DNA from: Salinivibrio sp. ES.052
GTDB taxonomy: Bacteria > Pseudomonadota > Gammaproteobacteria > Enterobacterales > Vibrionaceae
Length of the DNA stretch: 64,000 bases
Assembly: GCF_900141775.1 (NCBI RefSeq)
Contig: NZ_FSRI01000001.1
Location: 1,458,251 to 1,522,250 of the forward strand
Reading direction: 5' to 3'
Part shown: positions 18,874 to 26,665 of the stretch, in pieces
How the letters are laid out: each line of letters begins with the position of its first letter
Numbering within the stretch: position 1 is the stretch's first letter
Notes under the pieces: generated by a model
The model's input: the letters and a program-made list of their open reading frames with translations, nothing else
What the model was told of the DNA's origin: nothing
Database searches by the model: none
Translations under genes and position numbers: made by a program

Positions 18874-19737
18874 TCACTCATTCTTAACGGATCGAGTCAG
18901 TGGCAACGCCAACCACTCAACATATTTCACTTTGATCGCGCCTTGATACTCAAAGTGGCTGACGGTTGCACTGAAGTGCTCGGCATTGTCAGGCGATGTT
19001 GATGGGAGTTTTATCATCGTTGGCGCGTGGGAGGTTTCTGAGCGACCGGACACATAAATCGGCGTTTGCTCAACCCAGCGATAGGCATCGTCAAGCCACA
19101 GCCAGTGCGCAGCTGCCGGCGAGCAACTCGAAGGCGTATCGGGTAAATCGAACGACAGTTGTTTTTCGGGATGGCCAATCAGCTTTACCCATGGCCGACG
19201 AGGCAGCCCATACACCACCAAACTATAGTGCTGACCACCCATTGTTAATTCATAAACACCCGGGATAATTGGAGTGAGTAATCGATCTGACTCTATTTCT
19301 TGATAACCGCTTTTCGCGTTCAAGATCTCATTGAGCACCGTTTCTCCGGTTGGATCAGTGAGTGTCAGCAGCGTGTTACGCTCGACCTCCTCTGCGGAGA
19401 GCTTAATTTCATAACCAATACTTGACGCGCCTGCCCAGCGCATAAAAGCAATAGTCAGCCCTTGAGGGACCCCTTTGCCATTGGGCTCCGTTAACTGTTG
19501 GCCACAATCTGTTTGATTGATGATCGCGTGCTTTATCTTAGACCAACGCTCAGTCGGTATTGTCTGCTGAGACAAAGCAAACATAAGCTCTTGCCACGCC
19601 ACCTTTGGTCGATCAGCCAACAATGCTTGGTAGGTTTCTTGCATCGGAGTTTTAGGGAGCCATGCTTGCTCAGCTCGGACATTAACGCTTAGTACCATGC
19701 ATACAATGACCAGTAACCGGTATCTATTTATCTTCAT
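18874..19737 (-). CDS. vxrC: VxrC-like periplasmic protein (DUF2861)
   Basis: The 287-residue product has a signal peptide (about residues 1-22, ending NVRA) and no other membrane segment. It lies directly after the VxrA/VxrB genes, overlapping vxrB by four bases, which is the order of the Vibrio vxrABC cluster. DUF2861 proteins have no known enzymatic activity. In Vibrio cholerae the cluster controls cell-wall homeostasis and type VI secretion. The identification rests on context as well as sequence. Confidence 0.8.
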   Translation of the reverse strand: MKINRYRLLVIVCMVLSVNVRAEQAWLPKTPMQETYQALLADRPKVAWQELMFALSQQTIPTERWSKIKHAIINQTDCGQQLTEPNGKGVPQGLTIAFMRWAGASSIGYEIKLSAEEVERNTLLTLTDPTGETVLNEILNAKSGYQEIESDRLLTPIIPGVYELTMGGQHYSLVVYGLPRRPWVKLIGHPEKQLSFDLPDTPSSCSPAAAHWLWLDDAYRWVEQTPIYVSGRSETSHAPTMIKLPSTSPDNAEHFSATVSHFEYQGAIKVKYVEWLALPLTRSVKNE

Positions 19738-20378
19738 TGCGCCACCAACCTGTACCCCACCCCGCGGTGAGTTTCGATAGCCAGGTCGGGAATTTTTTGC
19801 CGCAAACGCAATACATGATTATCCACGGTACGCGTCGTCGGAAAGGCTTGATAGCCCCAGATTTTATTCAGTAGCTCCTCTCGGTGGAAAACTCGCCCTT
19901 GGTTTTGCAAAAGTAACAACAGTAAATCAAACTCTTTGGGCTTTAGCGTGACCGCTTCGTCTTGCCAATATACCGCGCGTGATCCTGGCTCAACCTTAAT
20001 CTCGCCGTAGAGCAATTGGCTTTCTCCAAGAGGGCGAAGCTGTGCATAAATACGGGCCAGCAACTCTTGATGCGCAAAGGGTTTAACCACATAGTCTTTG
20101 GCCCCTGCCATTAAGCCTTCAACACGTTGCTCTACTTCTATTTTTGCGGTCAACACAATGACAGGCAACGCTTTCAAAGCCAGCCAAGTGGGCAAATGTG
20201 CCAAGCTATCGCCATCCGCAAGTTGCCGATCTAAGATCACTAAGTCGGCGTGATACCAATGCTTCTCAACCTTTGCGCTTTCCATCAGCCAAGTACAACT
20301 GAAGCCTTGGTTTTCCAAAAACTGGCGTAAGCCCTCACCCAGTAATTTATCGTCCTCAATCAATAACAAATGGCTCAT
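19734..20378 (-). CDS. vxrB: OmpR-family response regulator VxrB (WigR)
   Basis: The 214-residue regulator has a receiver domain (acidic residues D9, D10; phospho-acceptor D50 in LVILDRQL; lysine in YVVKPF) and a C-terminal OmpR/PhoB winged helix with the TRTVDNHVLRLRQK recognition region. The start at 20378 has GGAG eight bases upstream and overlaps the vxrA stop by four bases; the same kind of overlap joins it to vxrC. It should be phosphorylated by VxrA under envelope stress. Confidence 0.9.
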   Translation of the reverse strand: MSHLLLIEDDKLLGEGLRQFLENQGFSCTWLMESAKVEKHWYHADLVILDRQLADGDSLAHLPTWLALKALPVIVLTAKIEVEQRVEGLMAGAKDYVVKPFAHQELLARIYAQLRPLGESQLLYGEIKVEPGSRAVYWQDEAVTLKPKEFDLLLLLLQNQGRVFHREELLNKIWGYQAFPTTRTVDNHVLRLRQKIPDLAIETHRGVGYRLVAQ

Positions 20379-21772
20379 TGGGGTAACTCCAAGATGCAGC
20401 AAGTCGGATGCCGTTTGAGCAATAGCTTTCCGCCCATTTGACGCATTAAACGCGCCACCAAAAATAACCCGATCCCCATATTGTGTTCAGATTTTGGCGC
20501 TTTACAACGTCGCCATAATCGCTGCCACCATGAAGGAAACATACCATCATCATAGACACAAACACGCACGCGCTTACCGACACAGACTCGGATCCAAACC
20601 GTTTCTCCGCCATGCTGATGTGCATTTTTAATCAGGTTTTCCAAGCAAATAGATAACCAGTAAAACGGTAAGGTTAGCGTGCGGTCGTCTTCTAGCACAT
20701 AGTCAATGCCAAAGGGTTCACACACATGATCGAGCCAATCAGAGACTAATGCGGTTTGGGTCTTAAATTGTTCACTCTTGTCAGTGCTCAAATACCCTTT
20801 GCTGGTTTCGGTCAGTTGACTCAATCTTTGATGATCGGCCAGTAACCGCCATAACACATCTTGCGCATCTTCGCTTAAGTGATCGAATTGATTTCGCAGC
20901 ATTTCGACCGTTAACCCTAAGCTCGCAATCGGCGTGCGCAACTCATGCGTCAGTAGTTGAAGAATAAATTGCCGTTCTCGACGCTGTTGATAGCGATCGT
21001 AAAGGCTACGAGCAAGCCCGACCACCAAGGCGATAAAGATCATGACCAGTACTGCGGTAAACACACCTTGATAGGCTGGATGCAACTGGTTACAGATATT
21101 GCCGTAGCGATAATCGCACCCCGTCGCGTCGGTCGACAGGCTCAGTCGATAGTGTTCAGCAATGGGCGACCACACCGATTGGGGCAACACCTTCCAACCC
21201 AATTCCCCATTCAACCACAGCTGATGATCATCTAGGTACGCTCGGTAACCACTGAGTAACGCGTCACGCCCCTGAGCACTCAGGGCGCTTAATGCTTGGT
21301 GCAGCGGATGCTGTGTATTATCAAGTGTTAGGCGTTGGGTTATCTCTGGTGGCGGCGATGCCATAGGATGCTCAGCGAGGTAGCGGTCAGCGTAACTGCC
21401 TCCTGCGGGGTGCAATAGTGGGTTTTCGACAAACCATACCGGCGGCAGTGACCTCCCGCTGCACAGTGCGAGCTCAAAACGCTGAGCAATCAATAAATGT
21501 GGATCAACAATGCGGGGGTTGGCCTGACACCGTTGCACAACCTGATGCAACGCAGCGAGATCTTGCCAGTCGAAACGCTCAAAGCCTGGATACTGCGCTT
21601 GGCTTTCCAAGAGATTTTGCGAATAGGCATTAAGCGATGGCTGAGCTACCACCAAGGTACCCGCTTGCCACGCTTCATCATAAAAGCCTTTGAGTTGCGT
21701 TTGCAGCTCACTGGCTGCCGATTGGCTGCTTAATAAAGCGAACAGTAACGCAACTAACGCTCGAAAAACCAA
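20375..21772 (-). CDS. vxrA: Sensor histidine kinase VxrA (WigK)
   Basis: The 465-residue kinase has a signal peptide, a periplasmic sensor region (about 22-235, the DUF3404 type of VxrA), one membrane helix at 236-254, an H-box with H276 in LTHELRTP, and an ATPase domain (ENLIKNAHQHGG, NMGIGLFLV). It starts with TTG at 21772 behind a strong GGGGAGAG site. VxrA/WigK responds to cell-wall damage in Vibrio. The left end of the Tn7-like remnant lies 165 bp upstream of its start codon. Confidence 0.9.
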   Translation of the reverse strand: MVFRALVALLFALLSSQSAASELQTQLKGFYDEAWQAGTLVVAQPSLNAYSQNLLESQAQYPGFERFDWQDLAALHQVVQRCQANPRIVDPHLLIAQRFELALCSGRSLPPVWFVENPLLHPAGGSYADRYLAEHPMASPPPEITQRLTLDNTQHPLHQALSALSAQGRDALLSGYRAYLDDHQLWLNGELGWKVLPQSVWSPIAEHYRLSLSTDATGCDYRYGNICNQLHPAYQGVFTAVLVMIFIALVVGLARSLYDRYQQRRERQFILQLLTHELRTPIASLGLTVEMLRNQFDHLSEDAQDVLWRLLADHQRLSQLTETSKGYLSTDKSEQFKTQTALVSDWLDHVCEPFGIDYVLEDDRTLTLPFYWLSICLENLIKNAHQHGGETVWIRVCVGKRVRVCVYDDGMFPSWWQRLWRRCKAPKSEHNMGIGLFLVARLMRQMGGKLLLKRHPTCCILELPQ

Positions 21773-21936
21773 TCGACTCTCCCCAGACCTATCATTGCGA
21801 CTCCTGATTAAATCATAGCTAAGCGGTAAAGGGGTGTGTCACCCGAGTGTCAACATCACCGTTCATCAAGGGGACAACGTATCGCATGAATACATCATAA
21901 GAGGGGCACACGGCGAAGCATAAGAAAAAAAGAAGA

Positions 21937-22018
21937 TGTTGCCAACACCATAAACCTTCAAAGCTAAAAATTGAGAACAATGGTTTACGATATTTATGAC
22001 ACCATAAGTTTGCAAATT
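21937..22018 (+). repeat. Left end of the Tn7-like remnant with TnsB-site-like repeats
   Basis: It begins TGTTGCCAACACCATAAA. A first ACACCATAA copy lies at 21945-21953 and a second, ACACCATAAGTTTGCAAA, at 21999-22016 (preceded by TG), so the CCATAA cores are 54 bp apart. Widely spaced transposase sites are usual for Tn7 left ends. Confidence 0.7.
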
Positions 22019-22139
22019 CGTTTAGTACTGAAGATGCAATTGTGTAGCCTTTAAATCTTTGTCTCTTATAAGATTTAAGTCAAAAACAACAAGCGCATTA
22101 CATAGTAAACTCAATCACTCAGTATGAAGGGAGAAGATT

Positions 22140-23072
22140 ATGCCAGGCGCTTTTGCTCATATCACTGCAGTTAACGTTGCTTCTGCGAACAACGTTTTGA
22201 TGTCTCTAAAAATGTCCCTAGCAGCAAAAAAGGCTTTAGCTCAAAACAAAAGGTATTTGGAGCTAGGTTGCGTCAGCCCTGATTATCCTTATCTGGTTCT
22301 GATGGATTCAGCCCAAAACAAATGGGCTGACGAAATGCATTACAACAATGTCGGCAAGTTGATAAGTGCTCTCGTTCAGCAAGTGAAATCAGTAAATAGC
22401 GAACATCACGAAAAAGCCTTTGCATGGTTATGTGGCTTCGTCTCACACGTCGCTGCTGATATTACCATTCATCCCGTGGTTGAGATGAAAGTTGGTCCTT
22501 ATGCTAAAAACGCTAAAGCCCACCGTGTTTGTGAAATGAATCAGGATGCCTATATCTGGTCTTCTCGATTGAGGCTGGGCGATATTGGCATGGCTGATCG
22601 TGTAAAAGAAAACATAGGCAGCTGCGTAGATATCAACAACGACAGTGCCATTGATCCAATTATCAACGACATCTGGCACATCGCACTCAATGCTGCCTAC
22701 CCAGACTACGCCAGTGAATGTCAGCCAAACATCAACGCTTGGCATCAGGGTTTCCAAACAGTTGTAGATAACGCCGAGGAATCCCATCGATTGTTTCCTT
22801 GGGCTCGGCATGTTGCTTCACAACAGGGCTTAACCTACCCCCTTCCCGGTGAAGTCGATACAACTTTTATCGAAAGCCTCGAAACGCCCGATGGTGCTAA
22901 ACACTATGACGAGATTTTTGATAAGGCCGTCGACACAGTCCAGTTATTTTGGGAGAAAGCCGCAGCAGCTGTGTTTGAAGACGCCGAAACAGACTTCTTC
23001 AAAAATTGGAATTTAGATACAGGTCGCTGTGAAAACGGCCAGCTGACAGCTTGGGGGAATCAATGCGATTAA
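22140..23072 (+). CDS. Zinc-dependent phospholipase C-like protein, transposon cargo
   Basis: The 310-residue protein shows the metal-ligand layout of the zinc-dependent phospholipase C / S1-P1 nuclease fold: H7 near the N-terminus, D48 in SPDYP, H67 in DEMHY, and the cluster HVAADITIH (H103, D107, H111) with H128 further on. No signal peptide is evident, so it may be cytoplasmic, unlike secreted phospholipases. AAGGGAG precedes the ATG. A lipoprotein gene overlaps its end by 10 bases. The substrate is unknown; it is an intact gene inside a decayed Tn7-like element and probably acquired with it. Confidence 0.7.
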   Translation: MPGAFAHITAVNVASANNVLMSLKMSLAAKKALAQNKRYLELGCVSPDYPYLVLMDSAQNKWADEMHYNNVGKLISALVQQVKSVNSEHHEKAFAWLCGFVSHVAADITIHPVVEMKVGPYAKNAKAHRVCEMNQDAYIWSSRLRLGDIGMADRVKENIGSCVDINNDSAIDPIINDIWHIALNAAYPDYASECQPNINAWHQGFQTVVDNAEESHRLFPWARHVASQQGLTYPLPGEVDTTFIESLETPDGAKHYDEIFDKAVDTVQLFWEKAAAAVFEDAETDFFKNWNLDTGRCENGQLTAWGNQCD

Positions 23073-23491
23073 TCACTGCTCTTGTAATGCTTATGGCTAT
23101 AGCGTCTTGCTCCACGCAAGCTAAATACTCGAATGAAGTGATGTATGACATGGCATCTATTCTTAAAGATGTATCCCAAGCTGTTGACGGTGAGCTTAAG
23201 TGGGGAAATACCGAAGGACTCAGCCAAGAAAAGATTATCTCAAATGCCACCTTGACCAACCCCAGTCAACTACCAGAGCTCGAAGTGCTCGCCAAAGAAG
23301 CGAAAGTGACTAACTATCGATTACTACAGGAGTTTCAAGGGGGCAATGCGGTCATGCTGATATGTGACGGTGACGTGGCACTTATGGAGGACGCTGGCTG
23401 CAACGCCGAATTTGACAAGATCTATTGGAAGTCGCCGAGACCAAATACCTGTAGCATTAACCTTGATGCCGCAGCACTTTGCTCAAACTAA
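23063..23491 (+). CDS. Small predicted lipoprotein of unknown function, transposon cargo
   Basis: The 142-residue product begins MRLITALVMLMAIASC, a short lipoprotein signal with lipobox IASC (Cys16), so it should be lipid-anchored in the envelope. The mature part is mostly polar, with four further cysteines in its second half (ICDGD, AGCNAE, NTCSIN, ALCSN) that could form disulfides. ATG 23063 has GGGGGAA upstream and lies within the end of the phospholipase-like gene, suggesting coupled translation. I do not recognise the family. It ends within 10 bases of the dead tnsA stop on the opposite strand. Confidence 0.65.
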   Translation: MRLITALVMLMAIASCSTQAKYSNEVMYDMASILKDVSQAVDGELKWGNTEGLSQEKIISNATLTNPSQLPELEVLAKEAKVTNYRLLQEFQGGNAVMLICDGDVALMEDAGCNAEFDKIYWKSPRPNTCSINLDAAALCSN

Positions 23492-24092
23492 AGCCTTATT
23501 GAGGGTAAGCCTGTCCTTGCCCTTCAATTCTGCCTGCAATTGCCCACGAGACATTAACGCCAGCGCTTTGGCTTTTCGCACCCCGATAGACACATGAATC
23601 CGTTGTGGTAGAAGGCTAACCCACTTGATGTCACCACTTTGAGCAACTGTACTTGCATAACATTTATGCCAACAATACCTGTATAACAGTGCAACAGCTT
23701 TAGATTGTATAGGACTGAATTAACTCTGATTTGGTTATCGGTTACCAGTTAAAGAGGACATCCCAAAGACTTCGCTACAGCCATCTTGCCGACAAACTTC
23801 CGACGATACTCATCCCCGTCAATTTAACTGGCAGGCTTTATCTCCAGAAATGCCTCACTCCCACCTTTATAGCTAACCCAAAAATCTGGCGTTTAAGGCA
23901 ACTTTTTGCCTTCAAATTGATAGTAAAAACCTTCTGGCTGAGCCTCGAAACACACAATTTCTTTGCAATATTCGAGTGAAAGCAGGTATCGAACTCTAAT
24001 GAGGATTCAACGGTAAGAATGGTACTGTTCTTTAAGCTTCAGAACTTAAAGTGATTTTTGACGCGGGAGTGCTTTAGATTGCGACGATACAT
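23483..24092 (-). pseudogene. tnsA: tnsA pseudogene (Tn7-like transposase endonuclease subunit)
   Basis: Read on the minus strand from ATG 24092, the frame gives MYRRNLKHSRVKNHFKF, a stop, then STILTVESSLEFDTCFH, a frameshift near 23977, then LEYCKEIVCFEAQPEGF, YYQFEGKKLP, stop, TPDFWVSYKGGSEAF, LEIKPAS, stop, and EYRRKFVGKMAVAKSLG. This is the TnsA N-terminal nuclease pattern with its catalytic Glu (SSLE), Asp (TPDF) and EIK lysine. Stops are TGA 24039-24041 and TAA at 23893-23895, 23824-23826 and 23749-23751. After a second frameshift (about 23640-23680) the tail KALALMSRGQLQAEL resembles the TnsA C-terminal domain. It is near full length but non-functional. Confidence 0.85.
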
Positions 24093-24134
24093 GGGCGTTT
24101 ACCACATGTTGTTTTATTACAAATAAATGTAGTT

Positions 24135-24179
24135 GTGCAAGTTTATGATGCTAATTGCAAACTTATGGTGTCAGAAAGA
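24135..24179 (-). repeat. Right end of the Tn7-like remnant with two TnsB-site-like repeats
   Basis: Read inward on the minus strand from 24179 it starts TCTTTCTGACACCATAAG. Copy one, ACACCATAAGTTTGCAAT, is at 24171-24154; copy two, CATCATAAACTTGCAC, is at 24150-24135. The CATAA cores are exactly 20 bp apart. Closely packed sites are typical of the Tn7 right end, the end next to the attachment gene. Confidence 0.7.
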
Positions 24180-24191
24180 GAAAGTCACAAA

Positions 24192-24305
24192 GGGCGGAGA
24201 CCTCCCCAGCTACATCCCGGCACACACGTCCCAAGCGCGAGCTGCTTCCTTCCGGACCTGACCCAGTACACAAGATAGTGTTGCGGGAGAACCAAGGAGG
24301 CCTCC
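24192..24305 (-). ncRNA. ffs: 4.5S RNA of the signal recognition particle
   Basis: On the minus strand this 114-base gene carries the universally conserved SRP core GGTCCGGAAGGAAGC with its GGAA tetraloop, and the opposite bulge segment GTGCCGGGATGTAGC. The 5' end GGAGGCCTCC pairs fully with the 3' GGAGGTCTCC (one G-U pair). The length equals that of E. coli 4.5S RNA. It binds Ffh and targets nascent membrane proteins to FtsY. A good promoter lies upstream. The 3' end abuts the Tn7-like right end. Confidence 0.96.
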
Positions 24306-24340
24306 ATCGATATGTCGTTAAGCTTGCTTAACTGCGGGGC

Positions 24341-24369
24341 ATTATGTGGCATGGCCGAATGCAATGCAA
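24341..24369 (-). promoter_or_regulatory. Promoter of ffs
   Basis: On the minus strand TTGCAT (24369-24364) and CATAAT (24346-24341) are spaced by 17 bp. A GC-rich discriminator GCCCCGC follows, as is common for stable RNA genes under growth-rate control. Transcription should start near 24334, giving a leader of about 29 bases that is trimmed away. Confidence 0.7.
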
Positions 24370-24421
24370 GAAGGATTCAATATCTCGGTGATTAACTGTT
24401 GATCTTCTAAGCAATTGTTCT

Positions 24422-25153
24422 TTATTCGTCATCAGGATCGTCCATAAGTAAGTACTCTCCAACCCAAATAGCTGCAAGCATAGCAGCCCATGCCACCAGT
24501 AAAGACATGGTTAACTGCCAGGGGGCAACCCAGGTAATCACCAAAAACGGTATCCCAGGCAATACATGCAACGCAAGATGGCGAGAACGCGCAAAATGAG
24601 GAGTCATCCCTACCCATTGCAGTAACCAAATCATGGCCACGATCGAGGCACTCCACAGTGCGGATGGCCACCCCACGGTTACGGCTAAAATGGGTAACAC
24701 CAACCAAGCACCGTGTCGCGGCGGTTGATAGCCAGGCCAATAAATAATCGCGAGCCATACCCCGAGTAATGCCACGATTTGAAGCGCCAATAGCCAAGGT
24801 GAACCCCCTAATTTTGCTTCAGACTGCAACGCCATCATGCCTGCAAACATGGCAATCATCACAGCCCCCAATAGGTATTTAACGTGTGGGTGCCTATCAG
24901 GGTTAAACCATAACGACAATGCAGGCAAAAGCAATAAAGTACTGGCCGCCAGTAACGCCGGTAATTGGGGCAATGCATAAGCAAACGCCGTCATCGCCAG
25001 GACCAATAACCAACTAGCCACTTTTTCGGGATAGAAGAAGAATAACGAGGGGGCAACGATCGCCAAACCATGCAGCGAATAATCAGCACTGATACCCGCT
25101 GCGACCGCTATCGTTGCAACCAATGAGGGCCATATAAACGAGGTGATCCGCAT
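24422..25153 (-). CDS. Predicted inner-membrane protein of unknown function
   Basis: The 243-residue product is almost entirely hydrophobic, with about eight predicted membrane segments and a short acidic C-terminus (MDDPDDE). The start at 25153 (MRITSFIW) has AAGGAG five bases upstream. I do not recognise a family. It lies between ffs and ybaY, where E. coli has ybaZ, and could be co-transcribed with ybaY, whose stop is 41 bp upstream of this start. Confidence 0.65.
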   Translation of the reverse strand: MRITSFIWPSLVATIAVAAGISADYSLHGLAIVAPSLFFFYPEKVASWLLVLAMTAFAYALPQLPALLAASTLLLLPALSLWFNPDRHPHVKYLLGAVMIAMFAGMMALQSEAKLGGSPWLLALQIVALLGVWLAIIYWPGYQPPRHGAWLVLPILAVTVGWPSALWSASIVAMIWLLQWVGMTPHFARSRHLALHVLPGIPFLVITWVAPWQLTMSLLVAWAAMLAAIWVGEYLLMDDPDDE

Positions 25154-25194
25154 GCACACTCCTTGTGCGGTGATTAGCACCTTTAGTGTAGCGA

Positions 25195-25614
25195 TTAGTC
25201 GCTAGCACGTACCAGCATTAGCGTAGGATCATAGGTGTGATTCGTATCCGTGATCACTTTATTGACAGTGTTAGTGATAAATAAAAGACGCTCACTCACA
25301 TCCACTTGTGCAGTGATCACATAATCATGCGAGGCAGAAATTTGGCGAGGATCATAGTTGAGAGAAAAATGCAGGGGGACTTGTTGCCCTTCAGTCACAA
25401 ACGATTGACGACTGATTACCTTGCCTGGTGCATTCATATTTTTCATTTCCACCAAACGGACCGTCACACTGGCATCGTCAGGTAAGGCAAGGCGTTCACG
25501 GTAGACTAGCCCTCCTGAAATACTAGCCAAATCATTAGGCTGGCTATTCCCTGAACAGGCAGTAAACACTAAGGCAGTGAATAAGGCGAATAACAGAAAC
25601 GTTAGTTTCTTCAT
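25195..25614 (-). CDS. ybaY: YbaY-family lipoprotein
   Basis: The 139-residue product has a lipoprotein signal with lipobox FTAC (Cys20) and a single YbaY domain of beta strands (SISGGLVYRERLALPDDASVTVRL, then YDPRQISASHDYVITAQV). The domain is found in outer-membrane lipoproteins of unknown function. Its position beside tesB and near ffs matches the E. coli order ffs-ybaZ-ybaY-tesB, which supports the assignment. Confidence 0.85.
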   Translation of the reverse strand: MKKLTFLLFALFTALVFTACSGNSQPNDLASISGGLVYRERLALPDDASVTVRLVEMKNMNAPGKVISRQSFVTEGQQVPLHFSLNYDPRQISASHDYVITAQVDVSERLLFITNTVNKVITDTNHTYDPTLMLVRASD

Positions 25615-25698
25615 TAAAGAATCCTCACTGAAGCGCGTTCAAATGCGGCAAAAACACTAAGGTTATGATAGCTTGAACAATAACAATGGAAGCATAGC

Positions 25699-26577
25699 AT
25701 GAATCAAGGACTTATGAGCCAACCACTAAAAGAACTCTTACAACTGCTGCAGCTTGAGCGATTAGACACAGGCCTCTACCGCGGCCAAAGTGAGAACCTT
25801 GGGCTACCCCAAGTGTATGGCGGGCAAGTGATTGGACAAGCGCTATCCGCCGCGAAAACCTCGGTAGACCCCGTTCGCTTTTTGCATTCATTCCACAGTT
25901 ATTTTCTGCGTCCAGGCGATCCTGAACAGCCGATCATCTATGATGTTGAGATACTCAGAGACGGAAAAAGTTTCAGTACACGGCGAATAAAAGCCGTACA
26001 GTACGGGAAGCCGATTTTTTATCTCACCGCTTCTTATCAAGAAGAGGAAGAAAGCTTTGAGCATCAAAACACCATGCCGACAGACGTGCCAGCGCCCGAG
26101 ACCTTGCGCTCGGAGCAGTCACTTGTCAATGATATCGCTCACAAGCTTCCCCCTAATGTGGTCAAAGCCTTTGGGGGTGATAAGCCCATTGAGGTACGTC
26201 CCGCGACGGTGATCAACCCACTTAAGCCCCATGCCGCGCCGGCTAAGCAATATCTGTGGATCCGCGCCAATGGTGAAGTCGGGGACGATTTTCATGTCCA
26301 CCAGTATTTACTCGGCTATGCCGCCGATTGGGGCTTTTTGGTCACGGCGTTGCAGCCTCACGCAGTGACGCTGCTTACGCCGGGCATGAAAGTGGCCACC
26401 ATTGATCACTCGATGTGGTTCCATCGTCCGTTTAGAATGGATGAGTGGCTGCTGTTTGCCATCGAAAGCCCCTCCGCCAGTGGTGCGCGTGGCTTTGTAC
26501 GCGGCGAACTTTTTAATCAGCAAGGCGATCTTATCGCCTCAGCGACCCAAGAAGGCTTGATGCGTAAGATCTCCTAA
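25699..26577 (+). CDS. tesB: Acyl-CoA thioesterase II TesB
   Basis: The 292-residue protein has the two hotdog domains of TesB, opening [20 protein letters not shown] and [15 protein letters not shown]. The catalytic Asp lies in [11 protein letters not shown], with [11 protein letters not shown] and a C-terminal QEGLMR. It hydrolyses medium- and long-chain acyl-CoA. ATG 25699 has GGAAG at a good distance; ATG 25714 matches the E. coli N-terminus and is an alternative. It is transcribed divergently from ybaY and ends at a bidirectional terminator. Confidence 0.93.
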   Translation: MNQGLMSQPLKELLQLLQLERLDTGLYRGQSENLGLPQVYGGQVIGQALSAAKTSVDPVRFLHSFHSYFLRPGDPEQPIIYDVEILRDGKSFSTRRIKAVQYGKPIFYLTASYQEEEESFEHQNTMPTDVPAPETLRSEQSLVNDIAHKLPPNVVKAFGGDKPIEVRPATVINPLKPHAAPAKQYLWIRANGEVGDDFHVHQYLLGYAADWGFLVTALQPHAVTLLTPGMKVATIDHSMWFHRPFRMDEWLLFAIESPSASGARGFVRGELFNQQGDLIASATQEGLMRKIS

Positions 26578-26615
26578 CCATCAACGTCTCGAGCGTGAGT
26601 GAGTCTGAGCAACAC

Positions 26616-26640
26616 AAAAAGGGGCATTGCGCCCCTTTTT
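26616..26640. terminator. Bidirectional terminator between tesB and mdlB
   Basis: The stem AAAAAGGGGC / GCCCCTTTTT with loop ATTGC is perfect and flanked by A- and T-runs. Confidence 0.9.
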
Positions 26641-26665
26641 GATTGCTTCACTCATGGCTGGACCG

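Larger units (their letters stand above)
21937..24179. mobile_element. Degenerate Tn7-like transposon remnant at the ffs attachment site
   Basis: A 2243-bp segment is bounded by inverted ends that share the repeat ACACCATAAGTTTGCAA. The left end begins TGTTGCCAACACCATAAA, with the 11-base spacing from the terminal TGT to CCATAA seen in Vibrio Tn7-like ends. A dead tnsA frame reads inward from the right end, as tnsA does in Tn7. The right end lies 13 bp past the 3' end of ffs, a known Tn7-like attachment gene. tnsB, tnsC and tnsD/tniQ are absent; two intact cargo genes remain. The right terminal trinucleotide is TCT rather than TGT, and flanking five-base sequences (GAAGA and GAAAG) do not form a clean duplication. 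Confidence 0.8.

Noticed and set aside
23483-23700. Possible integron attC site
   Set aside because: The segment lacks paired attC core sites and long inverted arms; its coding texture matches the TnsA C-terminal domain.
23364-23979. Short plus-strand frames downstream of the cargo lipoprotein
   Set aside because: They are antisense to the tnsA remnant, which explains the coding-like texture better.
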